Made by a program: the position numbers and the translations under genes. Under the pieces are notes generated by a model. The model saw only the letters and a list, made by a program, of their open reading frames with translations, was not told the DNA's origin and ran no database searches. A stretch of 30,393 nt of DNA from RPQK01 sp041946865 (GTDB lineage Bacteria; Acidobacteriota; UBA6911; RPQK01): contig JBHGBF010000037.1 in assembly GCA_041946865.1 (NCBI GenBank), forward strand, positions 1 to 30,393, given 5' to 3'. Shown in pieces: positions 15,687 to 23,907 of this stretch. Every line of letters begins with the position of its first letter. The first letter of the stretch is position 1.

Positions 15687-16931
15687 ATGAATCCGTCCCC
15701 GATCGTGGTCAGGAAGTATGGCGGGACCTCGGTCGGATCTGTCGAGCGGATCCGAAAAGTCGCCGGCGACCTGGTCAGAGACTACCGAGGCGGTTTGAAG
15801 CAGGTGGTCGTCGTCTCAGCCATGGGCAAAACGACGGACCAGCTGATCGCCATGGCCCGGCAGATCACGGTACGGCCCAGCCCCCGCGAGTTGGACATGC
15901 TTCTGACCACCGGGGAACAGGTGTCCATTGCCCTGTTGGCCATGGCTGTCCATCACCTCGGCTGCGAAGCCGTTTCACTGACGGGCGCGCAATGCGGCAT
16001 CATTACGGACGACAGTTTCTCCTCAGCCCGCATTCAGGCAATCAACACGCGGACTATCCGCAAGGAGCTGGAGGACGGAAACATCGTGATTGTCGCCGGG
16101 TTCCAGGGAGTCACGCCCGATTCTCAGATCACGACCCTGGGACGGGGCGGCTCGGATACGACCGCCACCGCGCTCGCTGCGGCGCTGGGCGCCCCCTGTC
16201 AGATCTACACGGATGTCGACGGTGTCTTTACCGCAGATCCGAATATCGTCCCGGAAGCCCGGCTCCTGTCCTTTATCGGATACGAGGAGATGCTCGAATA
16301 TGCGGCGTCAGGTTCCAAGGTGCTGCATCCGCGCTGTGTCGAGATAGCCAACAAATTCAACGTCCCGCTCGAAGTCCGCTCCAGCTTCCACGACGTGCCG
16401 GGTACGAAAGTGGTGAAGGAGGACAGATTGGAAAAAGTAGCCATTACCGGTGTCACCGGTGACGCGAAAATAGGCCGGATTGCCCTTACCCGGGTCCGAG
16501 ACGTGCCGGGGGTGGCGGCCAGAATCTCGCAGGCTCTCGGTGACGCCGGGATCTGCATTCGACTGATCATCCAAGGGATCAACCACGATAACTCCAACGA
16601 CGTCTCCTTGATCGTTGCCCAGGATGATGTCGCCAAGGCCGGCGAGATTTTGAAAAACATCACGAGCCAGGTGGGCGCGGCTGAAGTCAAAGTCGATCCG
16701 GACGTGGCCAAGGTCTCGGTTATCGGTTCGGGTGTGGCAAGCACACCGGGCGTTGCCGGGCGCATGTTCCAGGCCCTGGCTGAGGAAGGAATTAACATAG
16801 AATTGATCAGCACGTCTGAAGTCAGAATCGCGTGTATCATCAGGAAAGACCAACTGCAGGCAGCGGTGAGAGCCGTTCATCGCAAGTTTGACCTGGCTAA
16901 TCTGGAAAGGAAGGAACTTAATGGGGTCTAG
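15687..16931 (+). CDS. lysC: Aspartate kinase LysC
   Basis: Aspartokinase phosphorylates aspartate at the head of the lysine, threonine and methionine pathway. The 414-residue protein has the amino-acid kinase domain with KYGGTSVGS (10-18), TTGEQVSIALLA, LGRGGSDTTATALAAAL and QIYTDVDGVFTADP, followed from about residue 265 by two ACT domains (VPGVAARISQALGDAGICI and VAGRMFQALAEEGINIELI) that bind feedback inhibitors. The layout is that of the monofunctional Bacillus/Corynebacterium type. CGGAGG lies six bases before the ATG. The stop overlaps the start of hom by 11 bases. No lysine riboswitch is recognisable in the 95-base leader, which instead holds the palindrome. Confidence 0.96.
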   Translation: MNPSPIVVRKYGGTSVGSVERIRKVAGDLVRDYRGGLKQVVVVSAMGKTTDQLIAMARQITVRPSPRELDMLLTTGEQVSIALLAMAVHHLGCEAVSLTGAQCGIITDDSFSSARIQAINTRTIRKELEDGNIVIVAGFQGVTPDSQITTLGRGGSDTTATALAAALGAPCQIYTDVDGVFTADPNIVPEARLLSFIGYEEMLEYAASGSKVLHPRCVEIANKFNVPLEVRSSFHDVPGTKVVKEDRLEKVAITGVTGDAKIGRIALTRVRDVPGVAARISQALGDAGICIRLIIQGINHDNSNDVSLIVAQDDVAKAGEILKNITSQVGAAEVKVDPDVAKVSVIGSGVASTPGVAGRMFQALAEEGINIELISTSEVRIACIIRKDQLQAAVRAVHRKFDLANLERKELNGV

Positions 16932-18231
16932 TGCGCACCTCCCCGAAATTCGAGTGGCTCTGGCCGGAATCGGGACGGTTGGAGGCGCGGTTGCCCGGCT
17001 TCTGCTAGAGGAAAAGGACCGCTATCAGCAGGAAATCGGCGCCCGGCTTCGACTGGCTGTGATTCTGGATCGCCGGTACCGAGAGATGGATCTGTCCTGG
17101 CTCGAGCCAGGCACTCAACTGACCGACAGCGTCGATGAATTCCTCAAGACGCCTTGCGATATCGTTGTGGAACTGCTCGGCGGAACCGACCCGGCGCACC
17201 GGATCATCAGCACGGCTCTTTCCGAGCAAAAAGGTGTGGTCACGGCCAACAAGATGTTGATGGCCCGATCCGGGGTCGAGTATCTCAATGCAGCAGTCAG
17301 GTGCCATTCGTACCTGGGATTTGAGGCGTCGGTCGCCGGCGGGATTCCCATCATTCGGGCCTTGCGGCGCTCGCTCTTCGCCGATCAGATGTCGCGTGTG
17401 CGAGGCATTCTCAACGGGACCTGCAACTTCATTCTCACCGAGATGAGCGAAAGCGGCCGGGAGTTCTCCGATGTCCTCGGTCAGGCCCAAGCCCTCGGCT
17501 ATGCGGAAGCCAATCCCACGCTCGACGTTTCCGGCCGGGACACTGCCGACAAGCTCTCAATCCTCGCCGGTCTGTCGTTCGGGCTTTGGATTCACCCTTC
17601 GGAAATACCCACGCGCGGCATCTCGGATATCTGGCCGATAGATGTGAAATACGCGAAAAAGCTGAACAGCCGGATTCGATTGCTCGGCATCGCCGAACAG
17701 CACGACCACTCTCTCATCATGCGAGTCAGCCCGTTCCTGGTGGATTCCCGCCTGCCGCTCGCCAGCGTCTCGGGAGTGCTGAATGCGATCGAGGTGGTCG
17801 GGAAACGCCTCGGTTCTACGGTCTATATCGGCCGGGGCGCCGGCGGCGATCCGACTTCCGTTTCGGTGGTCGCCGATGTACTCAACGCGGCCCTCTGGAA
17901 GCAGGGACGAGCGCTTTTCCATCGGAACAAGATCCTGGACCGAAAGCTCAGCGCGGCGGTCGCCTCCAAGTTGGAAGTCTATCCGTTCTACATCCGGTTT
18001 TTTGTCAAGGATCAGCCGGGAATCATAGCCGCGATCGCGACAGTTCTGGCCACCCGCAACATCAACATCGATGCGGTCATCCAGGAGAGCTGGCCTGACC
18101 CGACAAACCTCCCGTTTATCGTGACCGTGAATCCGACACCGTTCAAAGTGATGCAGGAGGCAATTGCGGAAATGGCCAAGCTGGAATTCAACAAGGTTCC
18201 GCCACTGGCTTTGCCCAGATTATCCGATTGA
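16921..18231 (+). CDS. hom: Homoserine dehydrogenase
   Basis: Homoserine dehydrogenase reduces aspartate semialdehyde to homoserine, the branch toward threonine and methionine. The 436-residue protein starts with an NAD(P)-binding fold, GIGTVGGAVARLLL, has the conserved ELLGGTDPA and VTANKMLMA segments, the catalytic-domain stretch VAGGIPIIRALRRSL and GILNGTCNFILTEM, and a C-terminal ACT domain (FYIRFFVKDQPGIIAAIATVLA, about 355 onward). The frame is open from 16888, but AAGGAAGGAAC lies just before ATG 16921, so that start is used. The 11-base overlap with lysC implies one message and coupled translation; asd and thr genes are not in the window. Confidence 0.95.
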   Translation: MGSSAHLPEIRVALAGIGTVGGAVARLLLEEKDRYQQEIGARLRLAVILDRRYREMDLSWLEPGTQLTDSVDEFLKTPCDIVVELLGGTDPAHRIISTALSEQKGVVTANKMLMARSGVEYLNAAVRCHSYLGFEASVAGGIPIIRALRRSLFADQMSRVRGILNGTCNFILTEMSESGREFSDVLGQAQALGYAEANPTLDVSGRDTADKLSILAGLSFGLWIHPSEIPTRGISDIWPIDVKYAKKLNSRIRLLGIAEQHDHSLIMRVSPFLVDSRLPLASVSGVLNAIEVVGKRLGSTVYIGRGAGGDPTSVSVVADVLNAALWKQGRALFHRNKILDRKLSAAVASKLEVYPFYIRFFVKDQPGIIAAIATVLATRNINIDAVIQESWPDPTNLPFIVTVNPTPFKVMQEAIAEMAKLEFNKVPPLALPRLSD

Positions 18232-18286
18232 GACAAGCTCATGGCCAATCAGAATACCCCGAGCGTCCCCAAGGAGAACCAGGCTG

Positions 18287-18928
18287 ATGGTTAAAGGGGC
18301 GATTTTCGACATGGACGGTGTTATTGTCGATAACATCAACCATCACCTGAAAGCGTGGAAACAGCTGGGCCGGGAGCTGGGACGCGACTTTCAGGACCAG
18401 GATGTCAAGCGGGTCTTTGGGAAACGCAATCGGGAGATACTGAAGTCACTGATCGGCCCCGATCTCTCGGACGACGAACTGGCTGAATACGGGCGTCGCA
18501 AGGAGGGGCTTTACAGGCGCATCATGGCTCCGGACCTGAGGCCTGTTCCCGGCCTTCCTGAGCTTCTCCAATCCTTCCACCACAGTGGAATCAAAACGGC
18601 GGTTGCCACCAGCGGCCCCATGGAAAATGTCCGCTTTGTCCTCGACGGCCTCGGATTTCAGGACGCCTTCAATGCGATTATCACCGGTCCGGACGTGCGC
18701 GAAAGCAAGCCCGATCCGGCGATCTTCCTGCTCGCTGCCCGGCGTCTCGGACTCAGTCCTGCCGACTGCGTGGTCTTCGAGGATTCCCCGCCTGGAATCA
18801 AGGCGGGGAAAGCCGCCGGCGCGCGCTGTATCGCGCTCGCGACCACTCATTCCGCCGACGAGCTTCGCCAATACCAGCCGGATCGGATCATCAAGGATTT
18901 CACGGAAATCACGGCGAGAAGCCTTTAG
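18287..18928 (+). CDS. HAD-superfamily hydrolase, beta-phosphoglucomutase/phosphatase-like (subfamily IA)
   Basis: This 213-residue cytoplasmic enzyme has all four HAD motifs: DMDGVIVDN with nucleophile Asp8 and acid Asp10, VATSGP (motif II), ESKPDP with the lysine (motif III) and VFEDSPPGIKAG (motif IV). A helical cap lies between motifs I and II, as in beta-phosphoglucomutase, phosphoglycolate phosphatase and related sugar-phosphate phosphatases. The substrate cannot be read from sequence. The frame is open from 18164 inside hom, but AAGGAG ten bases before ATG 18287 and the HAD N-terminus place the start there. It follows hom after 55 bases on the same strand and may share its message without an obvious pathway link. 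Confidence 0.88.
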   Translation: MVKGAIFDMDGVIVDNINHHLKAWKQLGRELGRDFQDQDVKRVFGKRNREILKSLIGPDLSDDELAEYGRRKEGLYRRIMAPDLRPVPGLPELLQSFHHSGIKTAVATSGPMENVRFVLDGLGFQDAFNAIITGPDVRESKPDPAIFLLAARRLGLSPADCVVFEDSPPGIKAGKAAGARCIALATTHSADELRQYQPDRIIKDFTEITARSL

Positions 18929-18929
18929 C

Positions 18930-18948
18930 CGGGAGGCAGCGCTTCCCG
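18930..18948. terminator. Hairpin between convergent HAD and permease genes
   Basis: CGGGAGGC (18930-18937) pairs with GCTTCCCG (18941-18948) around a three-base loop, an 8-bp stem with one G-T pair. It begins one base after the HAD stop codon and fills most of the 33-base gap before the end of the oppositely oriented permease gene. The downstream sequence is only weakly T-rich, so termination is likely but not proven. Confidence 0.45.
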
Positions 18949-18961
18949 CCTCTGTTGTCCG

Positions 18962-20410
18962 TCAGGTGGTTCTGTTTCTTCTCCACAGCAGGTATACGGG
19001 CAGGCCGGTCAGCACGATGATCAGCCCCGGGATGGTGTTGCCTCGCGTTTTCTGGGCCACCAGCAAGTCCACGGCAATCAGAAGCGCCAGAACCACGTAG
19101 AGAGCAGGAACGACCGGGTATCCGAACGCCCGGTAGGGCCGTTCGGCCCGCGGTCGTTTAAAGCGCAGAACGAAGAGCCCGATGACCGTCAGGGCATAGA
19201 AGAGCATGACGGCAAAGATTACGTAGTCTAAAAGACTACTGTAAAGATTCCCGTAAGTGTTGGTGCGGGCATCGTAGGTGCGCGGCAGAATCAGCAGCGA
19301 GGCCCAGACGGCCTGGAGCACCAGGCCCCATCCCGGAACGCCGCGCCTGTTCAGGGTCGCGACCTTCTTGAAAAACAGACCGTCCAGCGCCATGGCGTAA
19401 TAGACCCGCGCGCCGGCCAAAATCAGCCCGTTGTTGCAGCCGAAAGTCGAGATCATGATGGCGATAGCCATGATGATCGTCGCCTGCTCGCCGAAGATGA
19501 CGCTCATCGCTGCCGTACCGACGCGGTCAGCGGGGGCCTGCTGTACTCCGCTCAGCGGCAAGGCAGCCAGATAGGCAGCATTGGCGAGTAAATAAAGAAC
19601 AATCACGAGCCCGGTGCCGAAAGCCAGCGAGAGCGGCACGTTCCGTTTCGGGTTCCTGACTTCCCCCGCCGTAAAAGTAATGTTGTTCCAGGCATCCGAT
19701 GAGAACAGAGAGCCAACCATGGCCGTGCCCAGAACCATCAAAAGCGCCAGTCCGCCAAGCTCCAGCCCGTCGGCGTTGCGAGACGTCCAGAAATCGGCCT
19801 GAAAAAGCGCCCCGTCAGCACGCCTCCCCACGGCCAGCCCCAGCGCAATCAACCCCACGAGCGCAGCGGTTTTGGCGAAGGTAAAGATATTCTGGATCAA
19901 CTTGCCCTGGTGGATTCCCCTCAGGTTCGCGGCCGTCAACAGGACAATAATCGCGATAGCCACCAGCTGAGCTGAAGAAAATGAGAGGGAAAAACGGCCC
20001 GCCGACCCGAGATTGAACAAAAACTGATCTTCACCGACCCAGCCTGGAATCAGGACACCCAGAAAACGGGCGAAAGCGACAGCCACCGCCGCTATCGTTC
20101 CGGTTTGTATGATCAGGAAAAGCGTCCAGCCGTAAAGAAAGCCCCACATGGGAGAGTAGGCTTCCCGAAGATAAACATATTGGCCTCCGGCGTTCGGCAT
20201 CATGGACGCCAACTCTCCGTAACTCAGCGCGGCGGCCAGAGTCAGGAGCCCGGTGAAGAGCCAGGCGAGGAGCAGCCAGCCGGGTGAGCCAAGCTGGCGT
20301 CCCATGTCCGCGGAGACAATGAAGATGCCGGATCCGATCATGGAGCCGGCGACGATCATGGTGGAATCGAGAAGGTTCAGGTCGCGTATAAAGTGCCGCT
20401 CGGTTTTCAT
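18962..20410 (-). CDS. APC-family amino acid permease
   Basis: This 482-residue integral membrane protein has about 12 hydrophobic helices and the APC/LAT hallmark of the first helix, MIVAGSMIGSGIFIVSADM, with the unwound GSGIF substrate site, followed by SYGELASMMPNAGGQYVYLREAY in helices 2-3. FTAGEVRNPKRNVPLSLAFG is the conserved cytoplasmic loop after helix 6. It should move amino acids or related amines across the inner membrane by exchange or proton symport; the substrate is not readable. It starts 20 bases after the KimA-like gene and is probably co-transcribed with it. The ribosome binding site is weak. Confidence 0.9.
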   Translation of the reverse strand: MKTERHFIRDLNLLDSTMIVAGSMIGSGIFIVSADMGRQLGSPGWLLLAWLFTGLLTLAAALSYGELASMMPNAGGQYVYLREAYSPMWGFLYGWTLFLIIQTGTIAAVAVAFARFLGVLIPGWVGEDQFLFNLGSAGRFSLSFSSAQLVAIAIIVLLTAANLRGIHQGKLIQNIFTFAKTAALVGLIALGLAVGRRADGALFQADFWTSRNADGLELGGLALLMVLGTAMVGSLFSSDAWNNITFTAGEVRNPKRNVPLSLAFGTGLVIVLYLLANAAYLAALPLSGVQQAPADRVGTAAMSVIFGEQATIIMAIAIMISTFGCNNGLILAGARVYYAMALDGLFFKKVATLNRRGVPGWGLVLQAVWASLLILPRTYDARTNTYGNLYSSLLDYVIFAVMLFYALTVIGLFVLRFKRPRAERPYRAFGYPVVPALYVVLALLIAVDLLVAQKTRGNTIPGLIIVLTGLPVYLLWRRNRTT

Positions 20411-20430
20411 AGGCTTGCCGGTCCCGCGTC

Positions 20431-22710
20431 TTATTTGCGTCTATCCGCGGCATGATCCGCGGCCGCGTTGATCCGCGGCTCCGGCGGCCGATTGGGGGTG
20501 GGAGCAGGCACCTCGCGTTCGAAATCTCGCAGCACGTCCTTTTCGCGCGCCGACTCGAGGTCTCTCTCCAGGCGTTTCAATGCCACACCTACAACGTCAC
20601 GATGATGGAGCCGCGCCCCGTACTTTTCCCTGGTCAGCTTCAGCCAGAGCCTGTGCGCCCGGTCGATGTCTTCCGGCCAGAGGCGCGGCGGGTGAGGCCC
20701 GATATCGAAGAAGTATGACCGGCCGTCGCGCGCGATCAATTCAAGGGTCAAGCCCTGTTCGGGCGGACCCGCCGCCTCCCAGGCTTCACCGAGGCGCCGG
20801 GCCAGTTCGTCTATGTTCATCTTGTACGAGACCCCGGCCACGATCTTCGAGACCTTCAGCCGAAGCGCAGTCTGCATGATGACGGCGAGCGGGTCGTTGC
20901 CGGGCACGACAAGCAACTCAACTTCCTTCCCTGCCCGCTCGGCCATCTCGACTACCTTGGTGAAGAGAAGCTGTTCGTAGTCCGTGAACAACTGATCGTT
21001 GGCCAAAGCGTGCTGACTCGGGTTCACGGCAATGACGCGTCTGACCGTGAGAGCGACGATGTCCTGGTGCTTGACGTTGGTTTTTTCAAGCACTTTCTTG
21101 AAGGGATGGAGCGAGCGGTAATCCCGAACAGCAACGAGAATGGCCCCCGGCCGGATGTTGACGTCATCTGCAGAAATTGTCGTTCGGTTCTCGAGAAGGA
21201 AACGCTCCAGTTCCTTGTTCCGGCTGAGCTTTTTGCTTCTGGTCACGCGTTCGGAAGCCACGAAGGACAAGTACAGAGCGGTCGTAAAGGCCAGGCCGGA
21301 GATAGTGGCGACCTGCTTGGTAAACAGGTTCATGACCGCGGTCGCAATCAGGACGAGCGCAACCAGGGAAAGGCCGATCGGGATTTCCCACCGTCCGATC
21401 CGGATATTGAGCGGTACTTTCCATTCACGATCCTCGGGCCTCTTGAAGCGCAGGATCAGCGTGGAGACGGCGTTCATCGAAAAACTCCAGATCACGCCGA
21501 AAGCGTAAGCTTCACCAAGCAGAAAGACATTGCCCCGGCTGACAATCACGACCACGATCTGCAGGAAAACAATGAAGTTCAGCAGCCGGTAAGTTGTGCC
21601 GTACTTACGATGAGGCTGACGAAACCAGTCGGGCAGAACCCCATCCTCCGAAAGGCGGTTCAATACCCCGTTGGAGCCTATGATGGCGGTGTTGCAGGCG
21701 CCGGCCAGCATGATCGTTCCGACCAGCACCACGAACCCCTGGAAGAGCAGGCGCAGCTCATAGGGCCCGAGCAGGTACATCGCGATTCCGCTGATCAGGT
21801 TGTCCTGATATGCCGGCCGATGGCTGTCATCGATCAGAGCATAAGCGAGGAACGAAACCGCCGGGGTGAAGGTTGCGCTGAAAACGAAGATGGTGATGGC
21901 GGCCTTTTTCAGGTTCTGCAGTTTGGGATGGGCGATTTCCCGATAGACCTGAGCCAGAGTCTCTTCGCCGCTCAGAGCCAGAATGGAATGGCCGAATCCG
22001 ATGATCAGGATGAAAAGCGGAATCGAGGGGATGGAAGTCCCTTGAAGCCAGCCGAGCGCTTCCTTGCTGAACTTGAAATGGTCGGGTGTCGGCGCCGGCG
22101 GCAAGCCTCGACCACCTCGAAAAAGAATGGTCATCAGGCTCCAGACGATCATGATCACGACCATGGCAGTCGCGATCTTCATAATCGTCATCGCCTTGCC
22201 GCTCGATTCTTCGATGCCGATCAGGTTCTTGCGCCAGAAGTAGAGAATGATAGCAATGGCGAAAACGGCCGAACCATACCCGCGCGGGATGTGCAAGCTG
22301 TATCCCAGAAGACGCAGCGTTTCATTGATCAGCCCGACCAGATACTGACCCGCCGAGACCCCGCTGATGGGCGCCGTCAAAATGAAATCGAAAATGAGGG
22401 CCGAAACAGAAATCTTGGCAAGCGTCCCGCCCATCGCCTCCTTGACAACCCGGTACACGCCCCCTCTCACGAACATCGAGGAGCTCTCGATGTAAACCAT
22501 CCGGACGCAGATCGAAAAGAGCATGACCGCGAGGATCAGCCACGGGGCGGACGCGCCAATCGCCTTTTCCGCGATACCCCCGGCGTAGTAGGCCGAAGAA
22601 CCCAGGTCGGCAAGCACCACGGCTGCCGCTCGCCAGAAGCTGATAAACGACAGCATCGCAGTCGTCGCAATAACGACACGAGTTGGGGGGATTTTGATCG
22701 CGGTACTCAT
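20431..22710 (-). CDS. KimA-like APC-superfamily transporter with C-terminal USP-like domain
   Basis: The 759-residue protein has about 12 membrane helices (to about residue 485) and a cytoplasmic tail. Residues 520-640 (GAILVAVRDYRSLHPFKKVL, then VVPGNDPLAVIMQTALRLKV) look like a universal-stress-protein fold; the last 120 residues are charged, ending in a Pro/Ala-rich tail. RGGVYRVVKEAMGG and ALIFDFILTAPIS align with the same region of the potassium/proton symporter KimA (YdaO) of B. subtilis. By eye, the residues I recall as its potassium site are kept: Asp35, Tyr42, Asp108, Thr112, Ser247 (for Thr), Glu250 and Tyr402. KimA is inhibited by c-di-AMP, and a c-di-AMP synthase is encoded at 10127. 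A generic amino-acid permease is the alternative. GAAGGG six bases upstream supports ATG 22710. Confidence 0.75.
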   Translation of the reverse strand: MSTAIKIPPTRVVIATTAMLSFISFWRAAAVVLADLGSSAYYAGGIAEKAIGASAPWLILAVMLFSICVRMVYIESSSMFVRGGVYRVVKEAMGGTLAKISVSALIFDFILTAPISGVSAGQYLVGLINETLRLLGYSLHIPRGYGSAVFAIAIILYFWRKNLIGIEESSGKAMTIMKIATAMVVIMIVWSLMTILFRGGRGLPPAPTPDHFKFSKEALGWLQGTSIPSIPLFILIIGFGHSILALSGEETLAQVYREIAHPKLQNLKKAAITIFVFSATFTPAVSFLAYALIDDSHRPAYQDNLISGIAMYLLGPYELRLLFQGFVVLVGTIMLAGACNTAIIGSNGVLNRLSEDGVLPDWFRQPHRKYGTTYRLLNFIVFLQIVVVIVSRGNVFLLGEAYAFGVIWSFSMNAVSTLILRFKRPEDREWKVPLNIRIGRWEIPIGLSLVALVLIATAVMNLFTKQVATISGLAFTTALYLSFVASERVTRSKKLSRNKELERFLLENRTTISADDVNIRPGAILVAVRDYRSLHPFKKVLEKTNVKHQDIVALTVRRVIAVNPSQHALANDQLFTDYEQLLFTKVVEMAERAGKEVELLVVPGNDPLAVIMQTALRLKVSKIVAGVSYKMNIDELARRLGEAWEAAGPPEQGLTLELIARDGRSYFFDIGPHPPRLWPEDIDRAHRLWLKLTREKYGARLHHRDVVGVALKRLERDLESAREKDVLRDFEREVPAPTPNRPPEPRINAAADHAADRRK

Positions 22711-22734
22711 ATGCGACCCTTCGGAGAAGACCGC

Positions 22735-22763
22735 AGTTTCTCTCGGGTTGCTGAATGTGTCAA
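22735..22763 (-). promoter_or_regulatory. Possible sigma-70 promoter of the KimA-like gene
   Basis: On the minus strand an exact TTGACA (22763-22758) is followed after 17 bases by GAAACT (22740-22735), a poor -10. The predicted start would lie about 18 bases before the ATG, leaving only the ribosome binding site. The leader is too short for a ydaO-type c-di-AMP riboswitch. A small AGGTG-TCGT-CACCT inverted repeat at 22788-22801 lies just upstream and could bind a regulator. Confidence 0.3.
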
Positions 22764-22818
22764 GTGAGTCGAATGTGATTGAGAGCCAGGTGTCGTCACC
22801 TGATTGTGTGACCTGCTA

Positions 22819-22931
22819 AGTAGCGAAAGAGGATCTCATCCACGAACCGACCCAGCGCGAGGACGAACAAAACAGCCTTTTGTTCGTCCTCGCGCTGGGT
22901 CGGTTCGCGGATGAGATCCTCTTTCGCTACT
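22819..22931. repeat. 113-bp near-perfect palindrome (54-bp arms, 5-base loop)
   Basis: Bases 22819-22872 and 22878-22931 are reverse complements over 54 positions with one mismatch (A at the ACGAACC step on the left against GTTCGCGG on the right) around CAGCC. The inner segments TCATCCACGAAC and GTCGGTTCGCGGATGA match the palindrome at 15618-15671. It starts three bases beyond the stop of the TPR gene and ends 108 bases before the KimA-like start. As RNA it would be an exceptionally stable hairpin that may end or stabilise the exb-TPR message, though no T-run follows. It is also shaped like a miniature inverted-repeat element. Confidence 0.92.
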
Positions 22932-22934
22932 CCT

Positions 22935-23897
22935 TTAGGACTTACCTTGCTGTTGTCGCCGGATCCGCTCCTGAACCCGTGCTACACTGTCCTTCGCCTG
23001 AGGACTCTGGGCGCTTGCTCTCCGGTAGTGCTGCAGGGCTTTCTGGTAGTCCTTGTTCTTCTCGTAGATGTAGCCCAGCCGATCATGCGCCTGCCAGTTG
23101 TCCGGCTCGTTCTTGATACTCTGGAGGAAAGCACCCTCCGCCCCTTTAAGATCGTTAGAGAACAGACGGGCCAGACCCAGATTAAACCAGGCGTCGCCAT
23201 CCTGAGGATGGTCGGCCAGGTGCTGGCGCAAAAGTGATGCGGCCTGGGCAAAATCCTTTCGTTCAATCGCACTGATGGCCCGGGCATAATCCATCTGAGC
23301 CAGATATTTCTTGGCCTCAACGGAGCTGCCGTTCAGGGCCAGGGCCTGGCGCAGATACCTCTCGGCCTCCTCGACCTTGCCGATGTTGTAGTAAGCGATC
23401 CCGAGCTGGAGGCTGTCCTGGTAGTTGGCTCTTTGGATCGAATTGGCCTTTGCGAGATCGGACGCGGCCTCGTTAAACGCCTGAAGATTGAAATAGGCCG
23501 AGCCGCGCGTCCGGTAAACCTGGTACTGATCCTTGGGAGTTCGCGCGAGTCGCTCCGCGCGCGCCAGCGTGGCGATGGCGTCGCGGTACCTTTCGCTATT
23601 GTAGTAAGCGAGCGCCAGCCCGTAATTCGAGGCAAACTGGTTGTTATCGAGCTGGAGTGCCTTCTGGAACGCGGTCGTCGCCTCAGCGTACTTCTTGAGT
23701 TTCAGGTAACAGTCACCCAGGATGCGCCAGCCGTCTTCATACTTGGCGTTTGCAGCCACGAGTTGCTCGAATTCGGCTGCCGCCTTGGCATACTGACCTT
23801 GCCTGTAAAAGGAAATTCCGCGCTGAAAGTCCCCGTCAGCGACCAACGGGGACACAAGCGCGGACAGCAACAGGAGAACCAACGAAACTTTCGTCAT
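22935..23897 (-). CDS. Secreted TPR-repeat protein
   Basis: The 320-residue product has a signal peptide (MTKVSLVLLLLSALVSPLVA) followed almost entirely by about eight tetratricopeptide repeats of 34-40 residues, from GISFYRQGQYAKAAAEFEQL through LGYIYEKNKDYQKALQHYRRA, ending in a basic RIRRQQQGKS tail. TPR solenoids bind partner proteins, here in the periplasm. It is the last gene of the exbB-exbD-exbD-TPR run, starting ten bases after the first ExbD stop, with TTGGAG within that stop region as a possible ribosome binding site. The setting suggests a periplasmic adaptor for the ExbBD motor, but this role is inferred from position. Its end abuts the large palindrome. Confidence 0.88.
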   Translation of the reverse strand: MTKVSLVLLLLSALVSPLVADGDFQRGISFYRQGQYAKAAAEFEQLVAANAKYEDGWRILGDCYLKLKKYAEATTAFQKALQLDNNQFASNYGLALAYYNSERYRDAIATLARAERLARTPKDQYQVYRTRGSAYFNLQAFNEAASDLAKANSIQRANYQDSLQLGIAYYNIGKVEEAERYLRQALALNGSSVEAKKYLAQMDYARAISAIERKDFAQAASLLRQHLADHPQDGDAWFNLGLARLFSNDLKGAEGAFLQSIKNEPDNWQAHDRLGYIYEKNKDYQKALQHYRRASAQSPQAKDSVARVQERIRRQQQGKS

Positions 23898-23907
23898 GAC
23901 CGAAGCT

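Noticed and set aside
21010..22767. 585-codon open frame on the plus strand
   Set aside because: It lies wholly antisense to the KimA-like transporter gene, and its product is a motif-free, His/Asp/Arg/Gln-rich sequence typical of an antisense frame in GC-rich DNA.
22711..22818. c-di-AMP (ydaO-type) riboswitch before the KimA-like gene
   Set aside because: The space is about 108 bases with only a small inverted repeat; the pseudo-symmetric multi-helix pattern of that riboswitch cannot be recognised.
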